A stretch of DNA of 64,000 bases. Origin: Mesotaenium endlicherianum (Eukaryota > Streptophyta > Zygnematophyceae > Zygnematales > Mesotaeniaceae). Where the stretch lies: positions 1 to 64,000 of the forward strand of contig WELA01011189.1 in assembly GCA_009602735.1 (NCBI GenBank). Reading direction: 5' to 3'. This document shows positions 43,801 through 56,836 of this stretch, one piece after another (the first letter of the stretch is position 1; each line of letters starts with the position of its first letter). Both the position numbers and the translations under genes were made by a program. Below the pieces are notes generated by a model. The model made no database searches, was not told the origin of the DNA, and was given only the letters and a program-made list of their open reading frames with translations.

Positions 43801-44848
43801 TACGAACAGATGCGAAATCACGAAGGCTGCTCTGAGCCGATAACTTTGAACCACTTGTAATCTAGGCAGACTTGTGGTAAATCCTTTCCCTGGCCTGCTC
43901 CGCCATCTTCAAAGTTCAGCCACGTCGGTCACAGGCATTTGCAGCAGCCGCTGGGATACGATAGAAGTCTGATAGAAGTAGATGGACGGCTTGTTAACTT
44001 ATCTCTGTTCCGTAACTCGTACAAGGAATTTCGTACACACAGTGATCAGCATAACATCACAAATATTGAATTTTATTGGCCCCTATACTTCAGTTGGCGA
44101 CAATAAACAAAGGTGAAGGAGGGTGTAGCTATTATTCTGGGCAACACATACCTCTTAATTTATTTCAAAAGTGGACTACTTCAACTTCAATCTCAATCTG
44201 ATCTTCGCAGAAATTGACATGTGTTATGAATGTGGATGGATGGGGGAAGCGACAAGAGAAGAAATTGATTCGATAAAGGGAAAAATAATATACTTGTAGA
44301 CTATCAAATGAATATACAACAATTTTGGACGACTTATATAGTCATTGTCCTTAACGGGCAGAAGGTTAACGGTCTCGTGCCTAACAGCGTCGGTCCCCTG
44401 GCACGTGTGTGGCTTTCAGCATGTGTGCTGTCGACCTCGTCAATGTGTCGGTGGCCCTACTCACATGTGGGCCTTTCTTGGTTGACTGGTCGGTGCGTCT
44501 TTGTGCATAGGAATTTCTCTGCTCCATCGTCCTTTGCACGTGTGTCGGTGCGGACCTGCTTGAGGTAGACTCATCTCTAGTCATCCTGCACTTAGGCAAT
44601 GCAGAGAGAGGGTGACCATAAGGTGTTGTCCCCTTTGCACTCAATTCCCTCATAGTTCCTTATCAGGCTCTAGCAAATTTTGCAAAAAGTTTTTCATCCT
44701 TCAATTTCCCGGACACTCCTCCCTTTCAGCTGAGGCGTCCCTGCCTTTTCTGCTGAAAGTAATTTATTTTCCAGCTTTTTGGCTAAGGGGTTTAGGAAGG
44801 CAGACGAGGCATTCCCAGCGTCCTGCCATAATTTCTTCGTCCCCAAAT
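40807..44848. other. Upstream region of the kinase gene and gene-free stretch
   Basis: 40856-41003 is almost pure purine on the plus strand, so the leader of the minus-strand kinase gene would be pyrimidine-rich. 41281-41290 is a C-run. 42000-44848 shows no gene I can support. Short direct repeats of CCGTGAGAAA lie near 43380-43430. Some worn retroelement sequence may lie near 42050-42480, but it could not be assigned. Confidence 0.4.
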
Positions 44849-45566
44849 TGAAATGAATCGACTTACCAAATAGGCGATTAACAATTAATTAAGATCTTTA
44901 CATCAGCAAGTAATCTTTATGGTATTTTCTGTTGATAAATTAAACAGCAAAGGACAACACACTAGCGGTGGACAATACTTGCAAGTCCAATGCAAGTAAA
45001 CTAGCATCAATAATGCAAACAGTAAACTCATACATAAGCATGGCTAGAAGACTGTGCATATCAATGGCTTCTCGCCTTGGATCCAGATATCTCTGAGTAA
45101 GCAGTACAAAAGAGTTGGCCTCGTTTCCGAATGCCGAACTCGAGAGCAATCCTAGCACATATACATGGAATGAGTTTAGTGTTCAACGGCAAGTGCGATG
45201 GCACCGCCTACCCGGGAGTTAACCACGTTGGTAGGACCTCGGTTAACCAAATCCACCGCCATCTCCTATCATCCCGAATCGCCATCCATCCAAAGGATAT
45301 CATCTAGCCATTCATCTAGCACACCACACTAAGATGCGTATCTAGGCAATTCGCTGCTACCGAGTACGGGAGTCAGCTGGCTGTCAAAGAATGTGTCAGC
45401 AAGCTGACCTAAGTTGACTTCAGCCTGTTGCTCCCGGCTGAGTCATTAAACTGATTATTTCGTAAAGTCTAGCAGACTCAATATTAACTAAAGTTCAGCA
45501 GGCTGAACTTATTTAACTATTCTATTTAAATGAATATTATATTCACCAATATACTGATTCATTACA
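44849..45566 (-). repeat. 3' LTR of family A copy 2
   Basis: Runs from TGAAATGAATC to GATTCATTACA on the plus strand (718 bases), the exact reverse-complement ends of LTR-A. The polypurine complement ATCCCTCCAATT follows. Confidence 0.9.
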
Positions 45567-45699
45567 ATCCCTCCAATTCAACAGGTTGTCGCCTCGACAA
45601 CACAAATACTGAGTACATGATTTTTCCCAACTAAAAGTACTGATCTCCCTTCCACCGCCTCTTGCTCCAACATTGATACCTAACGATGGGGATCACTAG

Positions 45700-46443
45700 T
45701 GTGAGGTCATAGGTTTATAACGTGCATTTTTGAGTTTCATGAAAATATGTTTTGATTGTATCGTAGTACAGAGTGCATTTTTGAGGTCATTTTGATATAA
45801 AATTCATTGAATTTGGTCAAGTATTAAGAGAGTTATGGATTTCCAAAGCTTAATTAGTTTTGAGGTCGGTTGACGATTGTCCTTAATTCGCGGTGAGCGC
45901 GACCGTCGGATTGATCGACAGCGTCGAGCGATCTGGCCCGTTAGAATGAACTCGAACCTTCACGTAAGTTCGGCTGACGCAGAGTGCCGACTAGGTCGAT
46001 TTACCTAGAAGTTTCGGTTTAGCCTAGCGCGTCTAAGATAGAATATTCTCGTAATGTCGATGCATGTATGTGGACGTCAATCTGGCCCGACACGTCAAAT
46101 TAGACTGATCTGGCTTACTCACGAATATTCTGGAAGGGACGATTTGACGAACACTTAGGAAAATCCGTAGCTTCCTCCTAGGGAGGAGCACTTAGGCTGA
46201 AAATTATAAATAGGCGTAACTTCTTTGTTTCTCATCAGTTTTCACTTTTGTAAATTTCTACGGGTATATAATGCCAAGGCCTTCCATCCTACATCATTTG
46301 TGAGCAGTTTCTTGCTACTCAAAATGTTGAGTATTTTTCCTAAGCTTTATTAGTGATATGCCGCTGCATTCTCTAGTATGATTGCAACTAGTTCCTTTCC
46401 TCGTGTGTCACTACGCTTCCACTAGGGCACTCTGCCCCTTTCA
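45700..46443 (+). repeat. Solo LTR of family C inserted in family A copy 2
   Basis: 744 bases, TGTGAGGTCATAGG to CTCTGCCCCTTTCA. Perfect 5-bp target duplication ACTAG (45695-45699 and 46444-46448). The empty site is seen in family A copy 1, where TTACTAGTGATCC (~12766-12778) is uninterrupted. Homologous to the LTRs of element C at 58547-59301 and 63954-64000, in the opposite orientation. Confidence 0.92.
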
Positions 46444-46489
46444 ACTAGTAACAGCGTGCTGTGCCTTTTATCCTCAACCTACTGCCATT

Positions 46490-48100
46490 AGGAGGGAGAC
46501 GTCCCTGGGGCCCTATGGTCAGGGAAGTCAGACCTCCTCCTGTCTTGAGGTCTTCTGAAGCCTGGGGGATCCGCTTAGGGACCCCGCAGAGAACGCAGTA
46601 ACTGTGCTGTTTCCTCCTGCACCGTCTGAAATTGAATGGAGGCAATCTTCTCCTGGGCAGCCCTCAAACTGACAAGTACATATATCGGCATCCCAGAAGG
46701 ATGTTGCATGACATGAGCTAAGGGCACATGCCCTCACTGCGAGGGAGATGCTGGCAGGCCTCTGGCTATTTCTCTAGCAGCCCTCCTGTCTGCCCTGTCT
46801 GACTAGACCTCCGTGCCTGGAGATGGGCTCTGTCCTCTGGCAGTTCCCAGCCAAGTGCTATCTTCCTCTTCAGCGAGCTGATGGAGGGCCAACCCAGTTT
46901 TTTCCCTTACATGGGATGTGGCAGGTGTCAAGATTACAGCGGGGCTAGTGTCCTCCTCCTCGCCTTTCTCCTCTTCCTCCTCTGACCCCTCCTCCTCTCC
47001 GTCCCCTTGTTCCTCTGAGACTGCTGGGGCCTCTTCTGTCAGCTACTCCAGCTCTTCCCAAGAAAAAGAATATCCCACTGACCTTCCCCTTTTGGGTGCT
47101 GGTGGGGACTGTTGAGTCCGGACCGCATACAGGTCCATTTCTCCCTGCTTGCTTTCCCATTTGGCACAAGCGTGCTTCCCTTTAGAGAATGACTCTCGGG
47201 CCCTGCTCCTGTCCTCCTGCATTTTTTGGCTCATGCAGTCTCTTACTCCATCCTGTCTTCGGTCCCAAGCTGCAATGTGAGGAGGCAACACTATGTTCCC
47301 CTGTAGGTCCGTGAAGAAGTCTTCTTCCCTTGCCTTGTCATTTTGCTGGTCCCTCACGTTGATGGTCATCCACCGCCAATCGGTGGGCTTCTGGAAGAAG
47401 GCAGGGTCTGTCCTTTTCAGAGTACAAGTGTACCAGTGCCCTGCGAAGTCCAGCTAATTGGTTTTCCTCGCCAAAAATTCCCAGCTCCTTCTCTCCACCT
47501 CATTATACATGGCCTTGAACCTGTTATGGGATGTGGAGTCTTTAAAGCTGTCCGCGTCCATGGGGATCATCCTGATGACCCTATCTTTCCCCCTGATTTG
47601 TTCACTTGGGCCATTGCCTTGGCCTCTCTGACCGTACATCCGTGATAGAGGAGGAGTCCTGTGCTGACCTCTATATACTTGTCAAAGTTTTCAGATGTCT
47701 CCCCTTCCCTCGGCAGGATTTCCTTCTGCGACTCATTGCGACTTCTCTGGGCATACTTGAAGGCCTCCTTCAGTAGATCAAAGCCCTTGCCCAGCACTGT
47801 GTAGCGGTAGCCGCTGATTCTCCTCTGTTCTTCTTCTTCTGCCTGCTGCTTCCGCCTCTCCTCGGCTTGCCTCTCCTCTTCCGCCTTCTTGGCCTCCTCT
47901 GCAGCTTTTATGTCCAATTCTTCCTGTCTTAGCCTAATCTGTTCCTCCTCCTCCTTCTTCTGTGCCTCCCGTTGTTGTTGAAGTCGTTGTGATTCCCGAG
48001 CGGAGATGGAGGATGATTCGATGTCGCCACGGAATTGCAAGTATTTTGCATGTGCCTCTTCCGCTCTTCTCTTCCTCTTAAGTTCCGACTTCTGGGTCAT
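46490..48100 (-). pseudogene. Third ORF of family A, copy 2
   Basis: Starts MTQKSELKRKRRAEEAHAKY, then a Glu/Arg/Gln-rich coiled coil and the conserved GYRYTVLGKGFDLLKEAF block, the acidic tract (near 46950-47010) and the Arg/Pro-rich end. Same architecture as the ORFs at 11073-12729 and 56837-58486. Broken. Confidence 0.7.
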
Positions 48101-48249
48101 CTTGCTCAATCATAAACACAATGCAGTCAGTGAAGTCATTATACTTTGCCGCTACTGAGTGCCCGTGGTGAAGAAGAATGTGATAGGGAGAGTCCCTAGT
48201 GTGTAGTACCTTGTGTGAGTGAGTATAAGAGAAAATTGAGTTAGAGAGA

Positions 48250-50889
48250 AGAAGTGAGTATGAGGGGTGCCATCCGCCCGAAGGTGGAACCGTTTCAACG
48301 CCCCTTTGGCATTGGTCAGCTGGTCTTGAAATTCCCAAGTGTGCCCAGAGGCATCGTAACCCTTCCAATTGACCAGGTACTTCATGACATATTTAGATGA
48401 TCGACGGACAGAGCGAGCGTCTAAAATCTTCTCGACCGCATATTCCTCAGGGTCACCATCCCGGACGGCGGGGACCGGTCCCGGTTGGACAGGTAACCGA
48501 CCTGTGAACAGTGTGTCACCTTTGATGTACGGTTCGAGGAAGGAGACATTAAAGACTGGGTGGCCCTTGTATTTTGCTGACATGTTCAGTTTGTAAGCAT
48601 TCTGACCGACACGGCGCACCACCGAATATGGACCGACCCAGACAGGACCAAGCTTTTTCTTGACCACACCAGGCAGGTACAGGTGCTGAGAATGCAGGTT
48701 GACCAAATCGCCCTTAGAAAATGTTAGTTCTCGACGGTGCTGATTAGCGTATTTTTGTTAGGTTTCCTCGGCTTTGTGCAGGTTCTGTTGGACTTCTGAC
48801 AGGGTGTCAGCAAACTCTTGGGTTAACTGGAGGGAGACCGGATTGTCAATCCCTTCAGGGTGAGTTAAAGACTCCCCTAAGACATCTGAAGGAGACTTAG
48901 GGACTCTACCCAGGCTCAATTCTAAAGGAGTCTTGCTCGTTGACGCGTGCACCGCAAATTGGATTTGAGGCAACAGGTCATCCCAATTGTCTCCTTTTTG
49001 ATTAGTATATGCTCTTAGTACCTCTTGCACAACTCGAATAGTTTTTTCAGTCTGCCCATCAGTCTGAGGGTGGTTTGCTGTGCTGAGCAGCTGTTTGACT
49101 CCCATCAACCCCATTAAAGCTCTCCAAAACTTAAAGCTAAATTTTGAGTCTCTGCCTGAGATGATATTAGAGGGTAGCCCATGTTGGCATACTACATGGT
49201 TGTAGAAATGTCTCGCTGTTTTGAGTGCAGTTACTTTGACAGTTGTGGGGATGAAAATGACCATTTTTGTCAGTTTATCCACGACTACCAGTATCGAATC
49301 ATGCCCATTGGCGGTTTGTGGCAGTGTTACCACCCAAAACATTATCACTGGGAGGGATTACCTCGGGAGGTCTTGAAATATGTTAAGTCCTGTGATCAGT
49401 GTCAAAGAAATAAGTCTAGACACACACCACCGGGGGGTTTCTTACAACCGCTGCCCATCCCAGCTAGACGCTGGGAAACAATATCCATGGACTGGGTGGT
49501 AACACTGCCACACACCATCAGTGGGGCTGGGCTAAAATTTCGGGTTAGAAAGGTAGGCTTTTCTAAGTTGTTCAAGGAAGGACTTTTTCACCTTTAATGA
49601 AGTGAGTGCACAAAGGACTTTATCTACAACATGCTGACTAAAGTTCCTTTTTTGCAAGTCAGGTCTTCTAGAGAGTGCATCAGCAGGATTCAACTTCCCT
49701 GGTTTGTAGTCAATCTAGACTTGAAACTGCTCCAGCATCTGGCTCCAGCGGTCCTCCCTCCTTGACAGCTTGGACTTCTTCTGAAAGTGAGTCAGAGCTA
49801 GATGATCTGTAATCACCTTAAAAGCTATATCATGTAAGTATGCTCACCACTGTTTGAGCACATGAATGATAGCTAGCAGCTCTTTATCATGCACGGAGTA
49901 ATTAATCTCTGCTGGATTAAATTTCTTAGGCTCATACAACACAGGATGCCACTCTTGCTTTATCTTACCGTTCTTTGTGGTTTTGTCAACAGGCTGCAAC
50001 AAAATAGCACCCATACAAGTAATAAGTCAATCCTATGATCCACTTCCCTCTTAAGAGGTAGTCCTGGAGGCATATTAAAAACATCAGTGTACTGAGCAAC
50101 AATTTTTGCAGCAGTAGGGTGCTCCAGAGGGCTTACCTTTTTCTCAACCACTTCTTCAGGTTGAGGAGATACCTCTGTTAGCAGCAGACAAAACATTCTG
50201 TCTTCCTTCTGGTTCCAGCTTTCGATGAACTCTATTGCCTTCAGCAATTTGTATCCTCCTGGAAGCCTCTTCTTTTCCTTCATTTGCCATCCATACAGGA
50301 CAAGAGCAAGAGCACTAGTGGGTGACAAGTTATTCTGCCCATCACTGGCTCCTCTCACTTTAACTGTACCTTTGCTCCACCACACTTTAGCTTGATGTCT
50401 ATTAAGCCAGGACTTGCCTAGCACGAGATCATAAAAGCCAGTGTTCAGTACCTCAAATGTAAGCGTTTCACTTAGAATGCCATGTTTGAACCTAATTGAA
50501 CCTCAATAGGCTTGGTTATAATTCCTCCCCGGATACTTGAGGCATCTCCAAGGAATATTTTTCTATTCCCTTGTGTGACAGTAGGCAGCCTTAGCCGCTT
50601 AAGTGAGTCCTTATGGATGATAGTATGTGACGCCCCTCCGTCAACAAATGCCCTCACCTTCCTACCTGCAATCATGCAATGCAGTAAGATAGGGGGGGCT
50701 GACTTTCCTGACTTTCGCATTGTTCTCCTGACTTAGCAAAGAAATGTTGGACATCAGGTGGAACAAGAGCATCCAGAGTGTGCACTCTCTGGAGATCTAT
50801 ATTGCTGATGGTCTCCTTTATTAGGTTGTCAGGCATGCATAGTGAATCCAGTTCAGCAGGACCCATGCCACTGCTCAACATCAACGACA
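48250..50889 (-). pseudogene. pol region, family A copy 2
   Basis: Chromodomain-like end at ~48300-48470 (EKILDARSVRRSSKYVMKYLVNWKGY), integrase core ~48760-49350 (ANHPQTDGQTEK), RNase H ~49560-49990, post-protease/RT start ~49990-50420, protease ~50470-50720. Broken, with many breaks. Confidence 0.75.
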
Positions 50890-51214
50890 TACATATGCTA
50901 GGATTGCTCTCAAGTTTGGCATTCGGAAACGAGGCCAACTCTCTTGTAATGCTTATTGAGAGAGATCTGAATCCAAGGCGAGAAGCCATTGATATGCACT
51001 GTCTCCTAGCCTTGCTTATGTGTGAGTTTACTGATTGCATTATTGATGCTAGTGTACTTCCATTTGACTTCCGAGTATTCTCAACTGCTAGTACGTTGTC
51101 TTTTACTGTTTAATCAATTAACAAATACCATAAAGATTACTTGCTGATATGAAGATCTTCATTAATTGTTAATCGCCTATTTGGTAAGTCGATTCATTTC
51201 AGTGGTATCGGAGC
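50890..51214 (+). repeat. 5' LTR (3' part) and PBS of family A copy 3
   Basis: LTR-A from TACATATGCTAGG to GATTCATTTCA (51201), then TGGTATCGGAGC. At 50890 it meets copy 2, which reads in the other direction. Confidence 0.85.
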
Positions 51215-51235
51215 AGTTATCACAGTTTTCTTTGT

Positions 51236-52704
51236 GTGGTAAGGACAAGGTCTCAAACTAGCAACTCCCGAGACATGGAGAACCAGGATAACGAGAATGT
51301 CAAAAATCAGGCTGAAAGCCATGTAGCGGGAATCCGTACCTATTTTGAAGCAGTGGCAGATACTGCAGCAAGAGAGGCTGCAGATGAGGCAGCTGCTATT
51401 GCCGCAGTCGCAGCACAGCAGGCTGAGGAGGAGAGAGCCAGATTAGAAGTTAAACGATTAGCAAACGCTGCTGAAGATACAGAAAGGAGGGAAGGACATC
51501 TAGCGGACGAGCGCACTGTCGAAGAACTTATGGCATCAAGGGCCAATGTTCTGAATCCACCTCCTGCTGTACAACTCAATGTGCTCCAAGTTCAAATTCG
51601 TGACCGGCTGAATGCGGCAGGGATTTCTGCTGCAGGAGCGAGAGGGACTGTTGAGGACACTACTCAGCGAGTTGATGCCGCTGCTACTACTGCATTTGCT
51701 AGACTTCCACCTCAGAATGTGGATTTAGGAGCATTGTTCGTGCAAATGCAATCGCTAATGGCGAGCATGTATCAGTCCTAACAAAAGGACAAAAGAATCA
51801 TAATTTCTCTACTACGAGACCGAGACCAACTGGGTTCTCAAACCACGGGTGGTGGTGGCAGAGGGCCAAGTAAGCCCAAGCCGAAACCTCCCCAGGATTC
51901 TGATCCTGAGGGTAACAAAAGGTATTACCTTATCAAGTTTCTCGCTGATGTTGAGCAGTGGCTGGAGAACTACCCCGAACTGCAAGATCACGAGAAGGTC
52001 AGGCACACTGGTGCTCTTCTGAAAGGCACTGCAGCAGATTGGTGGCTGTATTGGAAAGGAGAGCGTAAGGCTCAACAACTCGGTGACCCTTCTTGGGTAG
52101 AGTTTGTGGAGAAACTGCATGAGAAGTTTGATGTGATCAATCAGCAGGAGAAAGCTATCTATGCGATGGTCTCCTTGACAATGAAGCAAACCACTTCAGT
52201 TGCTAAGTTTGCTCAAAAGTTTCAGGAGAACATGATGAAGCAACCAGACTTGCTAGAGTTGTATAGGATAGCATATTTTTGGTATGGCTTAAAATCCAAA
52301 GTCTCTGGTCATTTTGCTGAAAAGAAAAATGAGAAACTGGATGACTTGATCCAGGATGCTGATGCCTGGGATCAGCAGCAATTCAATCACAAGCGCCAGA
52401 GTAATGCTTTGGTGTCTAAGGTCGTCAAAAAGCCCACAATGCAATTGAAGGAGACCAGGCTGAGGATGATCAGGGTGATGAATATGGGTATGAGTACAAT
52501 GCTATGCAGTCTAGAGGGAGAGGTGGTTTCTCTAGAGGCGGCTATGGAAGAGGTGGTGGTAGGACTAAGCCGAGACCAGCCTCAGCAAAATCGATTTGCT
52601 TCCATTGCCAGCAGGCAGATCACTTCAGAGAGCAGTGTCCAGACAAGCTCCTCCCAAAGGTCGAGAGAAAAGGCGAGCCTTTAAAAGACAGCAACAGTCA
52701 GTAA
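51236..52704 (+). pseudogene. gag region, family A copy 3
   Basis: Begins MVRTRSQTSNSRDMENQ. Ala/Glu-rich helical N-terminus, Gag-type core (~51900-52330), Gly/Arg-rich basic segment and one CCHC knuckle (CFHCQQADHFREQC, ~52595). Broken. Confidence 0.8.
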
Positions 52705-52779
52705 TCCAGTCTACTGAATGTGAGGATGCTAGGGATAGTGAGTCGTCACTAGTTGCCCTCGTAGCAGGTATTATGGGTC

Positions 52780-55700
52780 TTGGATTCACTATGCATGCCT
52801 GACAACCAGATAAAGGAGATCATCAGCAATATAGATCTCCAGAGAGTGTACACTCTGGATAATCTTGTTCCAGGTGATGTCCAACATTTCTTTGCTAAGT
52901 TAGGAGAACAATGCGAAAGTCAAGAAAAGGCAATCCCCCCTATCCTACTGCATTGCATGATTGCAGGTAGGAAGGTGAGGGCATTTGCTGACGGAGGGGC
53001 GTCACATGCTTTCATCCATAAGGACTTAGTTAAGCGGCTAAGGCTGCCTATTGTCACCCAAGAGAAAAGAAAAATATTCCATGGAGATGCCTCAAGTATC
53101 CCGGGAGGAGTTATAACCAAGCCTATTGAGGTCCAGTTAGGTTCTAGCATTGCAGTTCTAATTGAAACACTTACATTTGAGGTACTCTACACTGGCTTCT
53201 ATGATCTTGTGCTAGGCAGGTCCTGGCTAAATAGACATCAAGTTGAAGTGTGTTAGAGCAGAGGTACAGTTAAAGTGAGAGGAGCCAGTGATGGGCAGAC
53301 TAACTTGGCACCCACCAGTGCTCTTCCTCGTGTTCTGTATGGGTGGCCAATGAAGGAAAAGAAGAGGCTTCCAGGAGGATGCAAGTTGCTGAATGCAATG
53401 GAGTTCATCGACAGCTGGTACCCAAAGGAAGACAGAATGTTCTGTCTGCTGCTAAGAGAGGTACCTTTTCAACCTGAAGAAGTGGTTGAGAAAAAGGTAA
53501 GCCCTTCGGAGCACCCTACTGCTGCAAAAATTGTTGCTCAGTACACTGATGTTTTTAATATGCCTCCAGGACCACCTCCTAAGAGGGAAGTGGATCACAA
53601 GATTGACTTATTACTTGGGAGTCAGCCACCCTGGCAACGCACTTACGATTTGTCTTATGTGGAGAGCAAAGAGTTGAAAACACAGATTGCAGAGCTTGAG
53701 GAAAATGGTTACATTTCCCCCAGTAAATCACGTTATGGTGCACCCATCCTCTTTGTTAAGAACAAGGATGGGAGTATGCGGATGTGTGTTGATTACAGAG
53801 CTCTTAACAGAATTACAGTAAAGAACAAGTATGCTTTACCCAAAATCAAGGACTTGCTTGATACCCTATCTGGTGCTAAAGTGTTCAGTAAGATAGATCT
53901 CAAGAGTGGAAACCATCAACTCAGAATTGCTAAGGGGGATGAACACAGGATTGCCTTCCGCACACGTTATGGACACTATAAGTTCAACGTGATGCCATTC
54001 GGACTGACTGATGCTCTTGCAACCTTCATGGGTGCTATGAATGACATTTTCAGACCTTACCTGGATAAGTTTGTGCAAGTCTTCCTGGATGATATTTTCA
54101 TTTTCTCTAAAGATGAAGCTCAGCATGCTGAACACTTGAAGACAGTCATAAACACTCTAAGAAGGAACCAGTTGTATGCTAAAATGAGCAACTGTGATTT
54201 TTTCAAAGAAGTAATGAATTCCTAGGCCATGTTGTCAGCAAGGAAGGCATCAGTGTGGATCCTAAGAAAGTCCAGACCATAAAGGACTGGCCTGTACCAC
54301 AATCCGTCTCCGAAGTTAGGTCCTTCCTTGGATTGGCTAACTACTATAGGAGATTTATTGAGAATTTTTCTACAAAGGCCAGTAAACTGACTGACCTTAC
54401 TAAGAAAGACATAGGGTATGTGTGGGGGGAAGAGCAGCAGGCTGCCTTCCAGACCCTTGAAGATGCTCTTTGTTCTGCCCCAGTAGTAGCCGTCTATGAC
54501 CCCAGCAAACCAATGCAGGTGGTTACTGATGCCTCTGACTTTGCCATGGGTATTATTTTGTTGCAGCTTGCTGACAAAACCACAAAGGATGGTAAGGTAA
54601 AGCAAGAGTGGCATCCTGTGTTTTATGAGTCTACGAAATTTAATCCAGCTGAGATTAATTACTCTGTGCATGATAAAGAGCTGCTAGCAATCATGCATGT
54701 GCTCAAACAGTGGAGAGCATACTTACATGGTAAAGCTTTTAAGGTGATTACAGATCATCTAGCTCTCATTCACTTTCAGAAGAAGTCCAGCTGTCAAGGA
54801 GGGAGAAACGCTGGAGCCAGATGCTGGAGCAGTTTCAAGTCCAGATTGACTACAAACCAGGGAAGTTGAATCCCGCTGATGCACTCTTTAAAAGGCCTGA
54901 CTTGCAAGAAAGGAACTTTAGTCAGCATGCTGTAGATAAAGTCCTTTGTGCACTCAGTTCACTAAAGGTGAAAAAGTCCTTCCTTGAACAACTTAGGAAA
55001 GCCCACCTTTCTGACCCAACATTTGAGCCCAACCCCACTGATGGTGTGTGTCCTGCTACTGCACTCGGGTATAGGCTTAAGGGTGGGGTCTGGGTGACTG
55101 AAACCACTTCAGGCAGGCTGAAGCTGGTCATTCCTAATAACTTGGAAATAAGGTCCCTGTTACTGACTTAAGCACATGACAGTTTACTGGGTGGGCATTT
55201 GGGGCAGGCCAAAATTGTTGGCAAGCTGGCGAAACATTATCATTGGGTGGGATTACCTCAGGAGGTCTTGAAATACGTTAAGTCCTGTGACCATTGCCAA
55301 AGGAATAATTCTAGGCACACCCCACCGGGGGGCCTCTTGCAACTACTGCCCATCCCAGCTGGCCGCTGGGAAATAATATCCATGGACTGGGTGGTAACAC
55401 TACCAAGAATAGCCAATGGGCATGATTCCATACTGTTAGTAGTGGATAAGTTGACAAAAATGGTCATTTTTATCCCCACAACTGTAAAAGTAACAATACT
55501 CGAAACAGCGAGACAGTTTTACAACCATGTAGTATGCCAACATGGGCTACCCTCTAATATCATCTCAGACAGAGACTCAAAATTTACCTCTAAGTTCTGG
55601 AGAGCTTTAATGGGGTTAATGGGAGTCAAGCAGCTACTCAACACAGCAAACCACCCTCAGACTGATGGGCAGACTGAAAGAACTAACCGAGTTCTGCAAG

Positions 55701-56480
55701 AGGTATTGAGAGCCTATATTAACCAAAAATAAGATAATTGGGATGACCTGTTACCTCAAATCCAGTTTGCGGTCAACAGTGCGGTGCATGCGTCAACGGG
55801 CAAGACTCCTTTTGAACTGAGCCTGGGTAGAGTCCCCAAGTCTCCTTTAGATGTACTGGGGGAGTCTTTAACTCACCCCGAAGGAATTGACAATCCGGTC
55901 TCCCTCCAGTTAACACAGGAGTTTGCTGACACTCTGTCAGAAGTCCAACAGAACCTGCACACAGCCCAGGCAAACCAACAAAATTACGCTAATCAGCACC
56001 GTCGAGAGCTGACATTATTAAGGGCGATTTGGTCAAACTGCATTCTCAGCACCTGTACCTACCTGGTGTGGTCAAGAAAAAGCTTGGTCCTGTCTGGATC
56101 GATCCATATTCGGTGGTGCGCCGTGTCGGTCAAAATGCTTACAAACTGAACATGTCAGCAAAATATAGTGGTCACCCAGTCTTTAATGTCTCCTTCCTGG
56201 AACCATACATCAAAGGTGACACATTGTTCACAGGTCGGTTACTTGTGCAACCGGGACCGATCCCCGCAGTCCGGGATGGTGACCCTGAGGAATGTGAGGT
56301 GGAGGAGATTTTAGACGCTCGTTCTGTTCGTTGATCATCTAAATATGTCATGAAGTACCTGGTCAGATGGAAGGTTTATGACGCTTCTGGAGACACTTGG
56401 GAGTTTAAAGACCAGCTGTCCAATGCCAAAGGGGCGTTGAAACGGTTCCACCTTCGGGCGGCTGGCACCCCTCTCTAAAT
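52780..56480 (+). pseudogene. pol region, family A copy 3
   Basis: Protease ~52950-53230 (ADGGASHAFIHKDLV), RT ~53690-54220 ([23 protein letters not shown]), RNase H ~54450-54800, integrase ~55190-55780 (CDHCQRNNSRH, ANHPQTDGQTER), chromodomain ~56260-56450. The best-preserved pol of family A here, but broken. Confidence 0.85.
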
Positions 56481-56836
56481 GTCATTTCAATGGCCATGGA
56501 CAGGTGACAGGAGGTCCTGTCTTCGTATAGGTCGGAGGGGAATGTGACAGTTAGTGACAGATAGTGACAGCTGTGACAGGCAGCCCACCTTAAAAATTAA
56601 ATTGGAGGGAGTGTGTTCCGTTTCGGGATCAGCCAGGCAAATTTTATAACCATTCTACACACTCAACCTGCGCTCATACTCACTTCTTCTCTCTAACTCA
56701 ATTCTCTCTTATACTCACTCACACAAGGTACTACACACTAGGAACTCTCCCTATCACGTTCTTCTTTACCACGGGCATTCAATAACGGCAAAGTGGCATG
56801 ACTTCACTAACTACATTGTGTTTATGATTGAGCAGG

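Larger units (their letters stand above)
44849..50889 (-). mobile_element. Ty3/gypsy family A, copy 2 (minus strand)
   Basis: 3' LTR at 44849-45566, polypurine complement at 45567-45580. Then come the third ORF, chromodomain, integrase, RNase H, RT and protease, reading right to left. Gag and the 5' LTR are not present before copy 3 begins head-to-head at 50890. A solo LTR-C sits inside it (45700-46443). It is broken, ten or more breaks including rearrangement, and older than or similar in age to copy 1. Confidence 0.85.
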
